This document shows positions 46,586 to 54,770 of a DNA stretch of 64,000 nt, one piece after another. A program made the position numbers and the translations under genes. The DNA comes from Synechococcus sp. HJ21-Hayes (GTDB lineage Bacteria; Cyanobacteriota; Cyanobacteriia; PCC-6307; Cyanobiaceae), in NCBI RefSeq assembly GCF_024345835.1, contig NZ_JAGQBW010000001.1, positions 62,001-126,000 on the forward strand. Reading direction: 5' to 3'. The notes beneath the pieces were generated by a model. It saw nothing but the letters and a program-made list of their open reading frames with translations. It had not been told where the DNA came from and did no database searches. Numbering within the stretch: position 1 is the first letter of the stretch; every line of letters begins with the position of its first letter.

Positions 46586-46843
46586 TTACTTCTTCTTAGC
46601 AGCCTTGGCCGGAGCCGCAGCCTTGGGGGCATTGGTGTCAATGCCGCCGCTGACGTGAATGCCAGTGATCTTGCCACCCATGCGCTGCACCATGCGCATG
46701 GTTTCGTTCATCCGGGTGTAAGGCACATTCATGACCACATCCGCCGTGCGGGAGTAGTCGTTGTTGGCGATGCTGGTCACGGTGAATGTCACCTGACGGT
46801 CATTGCTGAGGCTGGTGCCGCGATTGCCTGCAGAAACCTTCAT
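46586..46843 (-). CDS. cpcD: Phycocyanin rod-capping linker CpcD
   Basis: An 85-residue linker: VTFTVTSIANNDYSRTADVV and VPYTRMNETMRMVQRMGGKI are the CpcD domain. The last 15 residues are Ala/Lys-rich (PKAAAPAKAAKKK), a basic tail not usual for this protein. It follows cpcC by 36 nt. Confidence 0.9.
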   Translation of the reverse strand: MKVSAGNRGTSLSNDRQVTFTVTSIANNDYSRTADVVMNVPYTRMNETMRMVQRMGGKITGIHVSGGIDTNAPKAAAPAKAAKKK

Positions 46844-46879
46844 CAGAGCTACGGGGGTAACGAGGAAAGAAGGCTCCGG

Positions 46880-47725
46880 TCAGTTGACCGGAGTGACACT
46901 GGCGACCCGGCCGCCTTCGCGGTGGATCTGCTGCTGGTACTCGAGCAGCTTGTTGAAGGGGATGAAGCGCACACGATTGCTGCGCTTGTGCAGGCGGAAG
47001 TTGTTGAAGCCGGTAATCTCCATGCGGAAGGTGCGGCCCTCTTCTCCGGAACCCACACCCTGACGGGTGACGCCATCGCTGGCGACCTTGCGGAAACCGG
47101 CGGCCTTGGAGCCAGGAGCCACAACGGGCATGGGCTGCTCGGCATGCACCGCGCGATTCAGGCGCGACTGGTTCTTGAGGATGTCGCCCTTAACGGAGGC
47201 GGCGGCACCACAGGCCAGTTGCAGCATGTAGGAGAACTGCAGTCCCTGCTGACCCACGGAGTAATTCCAGCCGTGGAGATAGGGCACACCCTCTTCGCCG
47301 AAGCGATCCTGATACTCGGCGCTGTCGAGATAGGAATCGATCTCAGCGTCGTAGCCCTGCTCCTGCAGGATCGTGAAGTGGTGCAGCATCTCTGCCTTGT
47401 TCTGGGGCGCGCGGCCCAGCAGATGCTTGAAGTTGAGCTCGATGAAGCGGTAGGGATTGCTGCTCTCGAAGAAGCGCTTGCGATACAGACCGCTCTTGGC
47501 CACCTGGCGCACGAGCTCGCGCACGCTCAGGTAGCCGCGCTTGAACAGCGACTCAGGACCTTCGAGCCGCTCACTGGCCATCACGTACTGGTTGCCGAGA
47601 ACCTGCTGATACACAGCACGGATCACAGCTGCTTTGTCGTCCGACGAAGCGGACATCCAGTTTTCGTTGACGCGGTTGTTGGCGTAACGCTCGATGCCCA
47701 GGTAGGCAGCGTTGGCGAGAGTCAT
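46880..47725 (-). CDS. cpcC: Phycocyanin rod linker CpcC
   Basis: A 281-residue rod linker: PBS_linker_poly at about 25-160 (VIRAVYQQVLGNQYVMASER, LNFKHLLGRAPQNKAEML), CpcD-type module at the end (FRMEITGFNNFRLHKRSNRV). First of cpcC-cpcD. Confidence 0.93.
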   Translation of the reverse strand: MTLANAAYLGIERYANNRVNENWMSASSDDKAAVIRAVYQQVLGNQYVMASERLEGPESLFKRGYLSVRELVRQVAKSGLYRKRFFESSNPYRFIELNFKHLLGRAPQNKAEMLHHFTILQEQGYDAEIDSYLDSAEYQDRFGEEGVPYLHGWNYSVGQQGLQFSYMLQLACGAAASVKGDILKNQSRLNRAVHAEQPMPVVAPGSKAAGFRKVASDGVTRQGVGSGEEGRTFRMEITGFNNFRLHKRSNRVRFIPFNKLLEYQQQIHREGGRVASVTPVN

Positions 47726-47941
47726 GGGACTTCAGGGGCGGGCTTGCGGGCCAGGGGAGGAGCAAGGGCAGCACCGAGGGAGATGCCGCACCGAGGGGCA
47801 ACCTGCGCTGTTGGTGCCAGAGCCGGATCCAATGGGGCCCATTTGCCGCCGAACACCGGCTTTCAGAAACGTTACAAAAAGCAGGCCTGGCGCCTGGGCC
47901 CCGCGCCGATACCATCCGCCCAAATCCAATCGGCCCGAGGG

Positions 47942-48340
47942 ATGTCAGCTGCGTCTTCCGCCTCGCTGCAGCAACGGATCAGCGAGCAGCTCCAGGCCCT
48001 CAGCCAGGTGGGCGAAACCCTCACCCTGCGGCTGCTGGAGTTGGAGGAACGGCTGGCGAGTTTGGAGCAGCAGATCGGTGACCTGGGCACCAACCTGGCC
48101 GACGACCCTGCCAGCCTGGAATCGAGCGAAATCCTGGCCCATACCGAAGAGCGCATCGCCCGCTTAGAGGAGCTCTTAAACGAGCAGCACCCCAGCGCCC
48201 AGGTGCACCCCTTCCCGCCCAGGACGGAAGAACACCGCCAACCACCAGCCCCCTCCAGCGAGGAGCCTGAGCTGGAGTTGGAGCTGAACCCCTTCCCAGA
48301 CGAAGAGGAACAGCCCTTTATGGATGAGCTGAGCGCCTGA
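47942..48340 (+). CDS. Coiled-coil protein with acidic tail
   Basis: A 132-residue product. Residues 5-70 are a strong coiled coil (SEQLQALSQVGETLTLRLLE, then LEERLASLEQQI) like SlyX, and the second half is Pro/Glu-rich and acidic (EPELELELNPFPDEEE). Placed between cpcC and cpcG1 on the opposite strand, and convergent with cpcG1 by 1 nt. Function unknown. Confidence 0.65.
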   Translation: MSAASSASLQQRISEQLQALSQVGETLTLRLLELEERLASLEQQIGDLGTNLADDPASLESSEILAHTEERIARLEELLNEQHPSAQVHPFPPRTEEHRQPPAPSSEEPELELELNPFPDEEEQPFMDELSA

Positions 48341-48341
48341 A

Positions 48342-49088
48342 TCAGCCGGCCGACCCGGTGCTCAGCATGGCCCCGGCGGTGGCCACCAGCACGCGCACCA
48401 GTTCCAGGGCACCCACGCCAGCCAGGGCCAGCCAGAGGGTCTGCGCCAACTTGGGGGGCTGACCGCCAACCCAGGCAGGAGACATCTGACCACCGCTGAA
48501 CTGGGCACCACCACCGGCATAGGGGTTGGCGGGAGCACGCTTGGCGCTGATCTCACGCCAGTAGGCGTCATAGCGGGGAGCCTTCTGGTTGAAGGGCAGT
48601 TGAGCCTTGGCATGGCCGGCCAGCACCCGGGAGCGCTGATAGGGCACCTCATCCGTGCCGAAGGCCTCCATGTATTCGGGCGATTCGAGCAGGGCATCCA
48701 CAAAGCCCTCAAGCCCCTGGTTGGCGATCACGATCGACCAGGCGATGCGCTCCTGGTTGCCGTGCACCTCACGGCCCAGCACCCGGCCCACCACCTGCTC
48801 CACCACGCGGTAGTTGCTGTTGCAGCGATAGAAGCCCTCGCTGAACTTGCGCGAGAGCAGCAAGCCGCGCACGAAATCACGGGTGGTGATCGTGCCGTTG
48901 CGCAGCTGCATCTCCAGCATCGGCTCACGATCCACCTTGAAGGCATGGAAGAAGATCTGGCGGTAAGCCCGCTCGATCACTTCATCCACAGCCACCAGGG
49001 TGCGCGGGGCTTCATCACCGCCAATGGCGAAGTTGTTCACCCGGGCGTTCTGGGTGATCGGCTTGGTGGCCAGCAGCGGCAATGCCAT
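48342..49088 (-). CDS. cpcG1: Rod-core linker CpcG1 with C-terminal hydrophobic helix
   Basis: A 248-residue CpcG: MALPLLATKPITQNARVNNF, RAYRQIFFHAFKVDREPMLE, GRVLGREVHGNQERIAW. The last 30 residues (from TLWLALAGVGALELVRVLVA) are hydrophobic, as in cpcG2, both ending AMLSTG. The 49163 frame extends upstream but is not conserved-looking; 49088 is chosen. In the classical CpcG1 the tail is not a membrane helix, so this one is notable. Confidence 0.9.
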   Translation of the reverse strand: MALPLLATKPITQNARVNNFAIGGDEAPRTLVAVDEVIERAYRQIFFHAFKVDREPMLEMQLRNGTITTRDFVRGLLLSRKFSEGFYRCNSNYRVVEQVVGRVLGREVHGNQERIAWSIVIANQGLEGFVDALLESPEYMEAFGTDEVPYQRSRVLAGHAKAQLPFNQKAPRYDAYWREISAKRAPANPYAGGGAQFSGGQMSPAWVGGQPPKLAQTLWLALAGVGALELVRVLVATAGAMLSTGSAG

Positions 49089-49218
49089 AACGGCAGCAGA
49101 AAAAAGCTCGCCGACCATAGAAAAGGGATTTAGGCAGAAACCCCTAGGGCGCCAACATCGCACAGAGCTTCACGGCTGGCGTAAAGCACTGCAACGTTGT
49201 GCAAAGGATCTGCGGAGA

Positions 49219-49812
49219 TCAGGCGGACAGCCAGTGAACAGGAAGCTCATGGCTGTAATCCTCGGTGCGCTCAAATTCAAAGGGCCCCGCCAGCGATCCC
49301 CACAGCTGTTCATGGGTGGTGGGATCGTGGCCGCGATCGATGGTGCGCATGCCATGGGCACTGAGCTCAAAGCTGCTCACCAGATAGGAGGTAGCCCCTT
49401 TGCGCTCCACCAGGCAGCGGCAACCTGGCTCCACTTCGCCGTTGAAGCCATCGGCGGTTTCACGCACCACATAGGCGCAACCCTCCAGGGGCTTGAGATC
49501 GGCCGCTGTGATCAGGGCGCGCTTCTCGTCGTCCTGCACCGCGCCCCAGAAGCGCTGCTCATCGTGGAGGGCCTGGTTGTGGATCACCAGGCTCTGCTCC
49601 TGCTGCTCAACCCGCAGCACCCGAATGCGATAGGGAACCCCTGGCGTGATGGCGTAGGTCTGCTCCAACAGCAGCGACCCTGGCACCAGCTGGGGCAGCG
49701 GCCGGAACTTCACCAGGATATGGGCGTAGAGCGGAGGGTTCTCGAAAGCCTGGTGCTGGTTGCTGAAGCCGGCGCTCAACTGGCGCAGCAGGCGAGCGAG
49801 GGGGCTGGACAT
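49219..49812 (-). CDS. cpcT: Phycocyanin beta Cys153 lyase CpcT
   Basis: A 197-residue CpcT/CpeT-family lyase: LRQLSAGFSNQHQAFENPPL, NGEVEPGCRCLVERKG and YLVSSFELSAHGMRTIDRGH. It attaches a bilin to Cys153 of CpcB. Longer in its loops than CpeT but with the same GEVEPGCxCL core. Confidence 0.88.
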   Translation of the reverse strand: MSSPLARLLRQLSAGFSNQHQAFENPPLYAHILVKFRPLPQLVPGSLLLEQTYAITPGVPYRIRVLRVEQQEQSLVIHNQALHDEQRFWGAVQDDEKRALITAADLKPLEGCAYVVRETADGFNGEVEPGCRCLVERKGATSYLVSSFELSAHGMRTIDRGHDPTTHEQLWGSLAGPFEFERTEDYSHELPVHWLSA

Positions 49813-49859
49813 CGCCTCAGGGATGGTGGGGAGAGGCCGGATCCTATGGGCAGCCCCGC

Positions 49860-50096
49860 TCAGAGGCCCAGCAAACGGATACGGAAATCGGCCACCTGGG
49901 TGGCCATGGCTGGACTGCTGAGCATGAAGGGGTGCTCACCGCAGGCCTGGAGCATCAACAGTTTCTTCTCCTCGGTGCTCAAGCCGTGGTTGGGACTGGT
50001 GGATTCATGGCGCTGCCAGGCTTCATCGAACACCATCCCGAAGCTATCGGCGTTATCGAACACCTGCCCAGGCTTATCGGGAATCGGCAGGGGCAT
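49860..50096 (-). CDS. Small hypothetical protein
   Basis: A 78-residue protein: MPLPIPDKPGQVFDNADSFG at the start and EKKLLMLQACGEHPFMLSSP in the middle. No known motif. It lies between tRNA-Phe and cpcT on the same strand. Confidence 0.55.
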   Translation of the reverse strand: MPLPIPDKPGQVFDNADSFGMVFDEAWQRHESTSPNHGLSTEEKKLLMLQACGEHPFMLSSPAMATQVADFRIRLLGL

Positions 50097-50134
50097 GGAG
50101 GAGCTGCAGTTCAGCGGACTGCAACACTAATCAA

Positions 50135-50207
50135 TGCCAGGACCCAGATTTGAACTGGGGACACGGCGATTTTCAATCGCCTGCTCTACCAACTGAGCTA
50201 TCCCGGC
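50135..50207 (-). tRNA. trnF: tRNA-Phe (GAA)
   Basis: A 73-nt cloverleaf on the minus strand: acceptor GCCGGGA with TCCTGGC (one G-T pair), anticodon loop TTGAAAA giving GAA, T arm with TTCAAAT, discriminator A. Its 3' end faces the phycobilisome rod region. Confidence 0.96.
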
Positions 50208-50237
50208 CCGTCGCTAGCGCGACATCGAGATCTTAGA

Positions 50238-50912
50238 TCACGAGGGGGCCGGGGTTCGGGCCAAACAGAGCAGGCCCTCCACCCGCAGCCCCTCCGCTTC
50301 CAGGACCAAGGCAGCCGCCTGGGCCGTGGCCCCCGTGGTGAGGATGTCGTCCACCAGCCAGAGCCCACGGCGGCGCAGGCCCGCCAGCACCGGACGCGAC
50401 TGGCGAACGCACTGGAAGGAGCCCAGCTGATTGCGCAGACGCAGGGTGCGGTTCAGATGGTGCTGGCCCACGGTGGGACGACTGCGCTGCAACAGCTCGC
50501 CGGACACCGCGACCCGCCCGCCAGACAGCGTGGCCAAGGCTTTGGCAATCAGCTGGGGCAACGGGTTGGCCGCCCGTTTCCAGCTGGGAATCGGCACCAG
50601 CAGCCCACCGGCGATGGCACTGCTACAGCAATCCAGGAGCTCAGCGGCCAAGCCCTCCATCACGCTCGGGACCGGCCGCGGCCGTTGCGCCAGCAGCAGG
50701 CCCCGCAGCGGACCGCCGTACGGGGCCAAGGCACACCAGAGCAGGGGCTGATCTCCCTGCAAGCCGCCAGTGCTGAGGGCCAAGCGCTCGCGGCAGGACT
50801 CACACAGCCGCTGACTGGATGCATCGGCCGGTACGGCGCCACTGCAGAGCGGGCAACGACCGGTGCTGATCAGGGCGAGGGTACCCCGCAGGAGGGTTTG
50901 GAACATGGCCAT
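50238..50912 (-). CDS. ComF family phosphoribosyltransferase-like protein
   Basis: A 224-residue protein: a zinc ribbon at the N terminus (CPLCSG ... CESCRERL), then a phosphoribosyltransferase-type PRPP loop LWLVDDILTTGATAQ near the end. ComF/ComFC is used in DNA uptake for competence; dprA is in this window too. Start 50912 (or 50906) keeps the ribbon. Confidence 0.83.
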   Translation of the reverse strand: MAMFQTLLRGTLALISTGRCPLCSGAVPADASSQRLCESCRERLALSTGGLQGDQPLLWCALAPYGGPLRGLLLAQRPRPVPSVMEGLAAELLDCCSSAIAGGLLVPIPSWKRAANPLPQLIAKALATLSGGRVAVSGELLQRSRPTVGQHHLNRTLRLRNQLGSFQCVRQSRPVLAGLRRRGLWLVDDILTTGATAQAAALVLEAEGLRVEGLLCLARTPAPS

Positions 50913-50943
50913 CCAGGGACTGGCCTGAGCATTCCCCGCCCGC

Positions 50944-51213
50944 TCAGGTCTGGGGCATGGCCCGCAGCATCGCCACCAGGGTGCGGTGGGCATCCTCGCT
51001 ATCGCTGAGGGTGTGGTCGAAGGCCACATCCACCCGCTGGCCATCCACCTCCAGCTGCATGGCCTCCGGGCCCACCGCCACCATCCGCGCCATGGCGGGA
51101 GCCGCGACACCGCCGTAGTGACGGGCATAGGCCAGCACCGCCGAGGCATGGTCGTCGTTCATGTGCTTGCAGATCCGATCGCTCACAGCAGGAGTGAGGG
51201 GGTCGGCGGCCAT
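50944..51213 (-). CDS. DUF2470 domain protein
   Basis: An 89-residue protein: SDRICKHMNDDHASAVLAYA is the HMNDDH motif of DUF2470, seen alone or at the end of heme-utilisation and pyridoxamine-oxidase-type proteins. It may bind heme. Next to the comF-like gene by 31 nt. Confidence 0.75.
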   Translation of the reverse strand: MAADPLTPAVSDRICKHMNDDHASAVLAYARHYGGVAAPAMARMVAVGPEAMQLEVDGQRVDVAFDHTLSDSEDAHRTLVAMLRAMPQT

Positions 51214-51284
51214 GGGTTGCGATCGCGGGTGCGGCAATTCTGAGGGGTCTGGGCCCATTCAGCGGCCTGGCTGGGCGGCGCTGG

Positions 51285-51404
51285 CTAGCCGGCGGCAAAG
51301 CGCTGCCACAGCAGCAGGCCCAGGCGGATGGCACTGAAGCTCACGTATCCAGCGAGCACCACAAAAATCAGCATGGAGATCCAGGAGCGCAAGCTGTTGT
51401 TCAT
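51285..51404 (-). CDS. Small single-helix membrane protein
   Basis: A 39-residue product: MNNSLRSWISMLIFVVLAGY then VSFSAIRLGLLLWQRFAAG, one or two membrane spans. Its ATG overlaps the FGGY kinase stop by 4 nt. Function unknown. Confidence 0.5.
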   Translation of the reverse strand: MNNSLRSWISMLIFVVLAGYVSFSAIRLGLLLWQRFAAG

Positions 51405-52663
51405 GGGCACCTCAGGGCTGTGCCAGCCAGTCTGGCCATACCCTGGGCGGCCGTGAGCTGGGGGCGGTTCAGCACTGGCAGCCCCAGCACCCGCTGGCGC
51501 ATCAGCCGCCACTGGGGATTGCGGGCCCCGCCCCCCAGGCTGATCACGCGCCGGATCGGCGGAGCACCCAGCTCGGCCAACCGCTGCCAGCCGGCACGCT
51601 CGATCTCCGCCAGCCCCTCCAGCAGTCCCTGTAGGTAGAGGGCATCGCTCACCGGCCGGGGTTCCAACTGAGGTTGCAGGGCTGGATCATCCACGGGGAA
51701 GCGCTCACCAGGGCCGGGCAGAGGGCGCAGGGCCAGGCCCGTGGGGCGGCGCGGATCGATCTGGCGACTGAGCTCGGCGATCTGGCCATCGGTGAACCAG
51801 CGGCGCAGCACCCCGGCCCCGGCATTGGAGGCGCCCCCCACCAGCCACTGACCCGCCACCCGGTGGCAACTGATGCCTGGCCCAGTGATGGGCTGGGGGC
51901 AGAACTGCTTGAGCACGAGGGTGGTGCCCAGCACCGCCACACCATCGCCGGGCTGGGCATCGGCGGCCAGCACAGCGGCATTGGCATCGGTGCTACCCGC
52001 CACCACCTGACAACTGGCCGGCAGCCCCAGGGCCCGGGCGGACGCCGCCGCCAGGGTGCCCAGCCGCTCGCCACTGGAGCGCACCTGCGGCAGCCCGCCA
52101 CTCCAGGGCTGATCCGCTATGGAGCCGCTCCAGCAACACTTCTGAAGATCCCAGCCCAGACGCAGGTTGTTGCCCTCCTCCCCCCAGCGCCAATCGCCCA
52201 GCAACCAGCCCATCAACCAGTCGGCCTGGTGCCGCAGCAGGCACGGCCCTGGATCCATGGCCAGCAGCATGAGGGCCCTGGCGAGGCTGCCACTGGCACT
52301 GGCCGCCGGACCAGCGCCCACCGCCTGACCGGTGAGTCGTGCCGCAGCCGCCGCCTGGTGGGGGCAGGCCCGGTGATACGGCAGCGCCTGAGCCAACACC
52401 CCGGGTAGCAGGGTGCCATCCTCGTGGCAGAGCAGCAGGGTGCCGGAGGTGCCATCGATGGCCACGGCACCCACCTGGCTGCGCAGCTCGGCGGGCAATC
52501 GTCCACACAGAGCGATCAAACCCGAGCGCCAGCCGCGGGGATCCTCAAACGCGGCCGGGTAGCCACTGGCCTGCTCCGCCACGAGCGCACCGGCAGCATC
52601 GAGCACGGCCAGCCGCAAGCCGCTGGTTCCCAGATCAATGCCGAGGGCGAGGGGCGGGCGCAG
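51401..52663 (-). CDS. FGGY family carbohydrate kinase
   Basis: A sugar kinase: LGIDLGTSGLRLAVLDAAG (phosphate-1 motif), VGAVAIDGTSGTLLL, VVAGSTDANAAV and RVISLGGGARNPQWR (adenosine motif) are all present. No ATG, GTG or TTG lies before the phosphate-1 motif after the metK stop; the first candidate is CTG at 52663, 7 nt past the metK TGA. TTG 52618 would cut the motif off. So it probably starts at an unusual codon, coupled to metK. The start coordinate is a best guess. Sugar not known. Confidence 0.75.
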   Translation of the reverse strand: MRPPLALGIDLGTSGLRLAVLDAAGALVAEQASGYPAAFEDPRGWRSGLIALCGRLPAELRSQVGAVAIDGTSGTLLLCHEDGTLLPGVLAQALPYHRACPHQAAAAARLTGQAVGAGPAASASGSLARALMLLAMDPGPCLLRHQADWLMGWLLGDWRWGEEGNNLRLGWDLQKCCWSGSIADQPWSGGLPQVRSSGERLGTLAAASARALGLPASCQVVAGSTDANAAVLAADAQPGDGVAVLGTTLVLKQFCPQPITGPGISCHRVAGQWLVGGASNAGAGVLRRWFTDGQIAELSRQIDPRRPTGLALRPLPGPGERFPVDDPALQPQLEPRPVSDALYLQGLLEGLAEIERAGWQRLAELGAPPIRRVISLGGGARNPQWRLMRQRVLGLPVLNRPQLTAAQGMARLAGTALRCP

Positions 52664-52669
52664 CGGGCT

Positions 52670-53938
52670 TCAGGCGGCGACGCGCGCTGCCGTGGCCTGT
52701 TGGAGGGTGGCGGCCATGGCGGCCACATCCTCCCAGGGGAGGTTCAGATCACTGCGGCCGAAATGGCCGTAGGCCGCCACGTCCTGATAGAAGCGGCCGC
52801 CCCGCTGCTGGGGCAGGTTGCGCAGACCGAAGATCTCAATGATGGCGCCGGGACGCAGGTCGAAATGCTCCTGCACCAGGGCCGTGAGGTCGGCGTTGCT
52901 GATGGCGCCGGTGCCGAAGCTCTCCACCAAGATGCTCACGGGCTTAGCCACACCGATGGCGTAGCTCAGTTGCACTTCCACCTTCTTAGCCAGGGCAGCA
53001 GCCACAAGAGCCTTGGCCACGTAGCGGGCGGCGTAGGCGGCGGAGCGATCCACCTTGGTGGGGTCTTTGCCGGAGAAGGCACCACCGCCATGGCGGGCAT
53101 AGCCGCCGTAGGTATCCACGATGATCTTGCGGCCGGTGAGGCCGGCATCCCCCTGGGGGCCACCCACCACAAACTTGCCGGTGGGGTTCACCAGGAAGCG
53201 GGTGTCGGCCTTGCTGGGCTTGAGATCCAGATCCTCCGTGGCGGGTTCCACCACGTGAGTCCAGAGGTCGGCGGCGATGCGCTCCCGCATGGCCTTCTCT
53301 TCCGAGATGCCGTCAATGTCGGCGGTGTGCTGGGTGGAAATCAGGATCGTGTCGATGGCCACGGGCACATCGTTCTCATACACGACACTCACCTGGGTCT
53401 TGCCGTCGGGCAACAGGTAGTCGAGGCTGCCGTTGTGGCGCACTTCCGCCAGGCGGCGGGCCAGCCGATGAGCCAGGCTGATGGGCAGCGGCATCAGTTC
53501 GGGCGTCTCGTTGCAGGCGTAGCCGAACATGATCCCCTGGTCGCCGGCCCCCACCAGATCCAGCGGGTCGCCGTCGTGGTCGTCGGCCTCGTTCACCCCC
53601 TGGGCGATATCGGGCGACTGCTGATCCAGGGCCACCAGCACGGCGCAGCTGTTGGCATCGAAACCACCAGCACGGGCGCCGGCATAGCCGATCCGATTGA
53701 TCACGCCCCGCACCAGGGTGTTGAAGTCCACCCGGGCGGTGGTGGTGACTTCACCAGTGATCAGGCACAGGCCCGTGTTGACCACGGTTTCGCAGGCCAC
53801 CCGGGAGGCGGGATCCTGGGCCAGAAGGGCATCCAGCACCGCATCGCTCACCTGATCACAGATCTTGTCGGGATGCCCTTCGGTCACCGATTCAGAGGTG
53901 AAGACGTATCGGGATACCGAACCGGTGGGGCTGCTCAT
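52670..53938 (-). CDS. metK: S-adenosylmethionine synthase
   Basis: Makes S-adenosylmethionine from methionine and ATP. The 422-residue product has [15 protein letters not shown] and the P-loop-like [17 protein letters not shown], and starts with [20 protein letters not shown] (slightly preceded by MSSPTGSVS). The FGGY kinase follows in the same frame with only the TGA between. Confidence 0.97.
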   Translation of the reverse strand: MSSPTGSVSRYVFTSESVTEGHPDKICDQVSDAVLDALLAQDPASRVACETVVNTGLCLITGEVTTTARVDFNTLVRGVINRIGYAGARAGGFDANSCAVLVALDQQSPDIAQGVNEADDHDGDPLDLVGAGDQGIMFGYACNETPELMPLPISLAHRLARRLAEVRHNGSLDYLLPDGKTQVSVVYENDVPVAIDTILISTQHTADIDGISEEKAMRERIAADLWTHVVEPATEDLDLKPSKADTRFLVNPTGKFVVGGPQGDAGLTGRKIIVDTYGGYARHGGGAFSGKDPTKVDRSAAYAARYVAKALVAAALAKKVEVQLSYAIGVAKPVSILVESFGTGAISNADLTALVQEHFDLRPGAIIEIFGLRNLPQQRGGRFYQDVAAYGHFGRSDLNLPWEDVAAMAATLQQATAARVAA

Positions 53939-53968
53939 TCCCTCTTGGCGTGGAGATAGCCCCCAACC

Positions 53969-54754
53969 TTATTCGCCGATGGACAGCTCACTCCAGTGAT
54001 GGATGCGGGGATGGGGTTCGGCCAAGGCTGGTGTGGTGCTCCAGGCAGCGGTGTACCCCAGGGAGAGCTGGTGGGGGATGCCCGCCGCCACGGCCATCCG
54101 CAGGTCGCTGTTGGCATCACCGATCAGGGCACAGCGGGCCACCGCCACCCCCAGCTGGGCACACAGGCCATGCACGGCGGCAGGGTCCGGCTTGCGGGGC
54201 CGGTGCTCGGCGCTCCAGAACCCAGCGAAATAGGGCTCAAGCGCATGGCTGGCCAGGAAATGCTCGATCCCCGCGATGTCGTCGTTGCTGATCACAGCGC
54301 AGGTGATACCGGCGGCCCGCAGCTGCTCCAGCCAGGGCAGCAAACCCTCCGTGGTGGCACTGGTGCCTCGCATTTCCCCCGCAGCGGCACGGCGGGCATC
54401 GGCCTGATCGGCCTGGGCAAACACCTGCTCACTCAAGGCCAGGGCCTCAGGCCAACCCAGGCCCACCTGCGCCAGGGCCGTGGCGGTAGCGATCAGGTTG
54501 TGATCGCGGCTGGCCACCGCAGTGATCCCGGCGGGGTGGATGGCATCACTGGCCGCGTTGATGCCGTAGGCCCGCTCCAGCAAGTCCCGCAGGGCTGGCC
54601 TCAGGGCCAGCTCCACCTGCTCCAGACAAAGAAAAACCCTGGCCGCAGCCAGGGTGATGAGCTGGGGTTCGCTGATGCTGAGGGTGCCGTCCTTGTCGAA
54701 CAGCACCGCCTCCACATCACCGAGACCCGTGCCGCGAAGCTGCAGCTGTGGCAT
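53969..54754 (-). CDS. HAD-superfamily phosphatase
   Basis: A 261-residue phosphatase: VLFDKDGTLS (Asp20, Asp22), CAVISNDDI, RKPDPAAVHG and GDANSDLRMAVAAG give the four HAD motifs, in the phosphoglycolate-phosphatase style. Start 54754 is chosen; the upstream frame overlaps rpsA. 16 nt after rpsA. Confidence 0.85.
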   Translation of the reverse strand: MPQLQLRGTGLGDVEAVLFDKDGTLSISEPQLITLAAARVFLCLEQVELALRPALRDLLERAYGINAASDAIHPAGITAVASRDHNLIATATALAQVGLGWPEALALSEQVFAQADQADARRAAAGEMRGTSATTEGLLPWLEQLRAAGITCAVISNDDIAGIEHFLASHALEPYFAGFWSAEHRPRKPDPAAVHGLCAQLGVAVARCALIGDANSDLRMAVAAGIPHQLSLGYTAAWSTTPALAEPHPRIHHWSELSIGE

Positions 54755-54770
54755 GGGAAGGTCCCAGAGG

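Noticed and set aside
46577-47941. Long upstream extension of the coiled-coil gene across cpcCD
   Set aside because: It reads antisense through cpcC and cpcD; only the part from ATG 47942 looks coding.
49000-50130. 376-codon open frame antisense to cpcT
   Set aside because: Shadow; spans the cpcT gene and the small gene after it.
52424-53959. 511-codon open frame antisense to metK
   Set aside because: Shadow of a strongly conserved gene; Gly/His-rich product with no motif.
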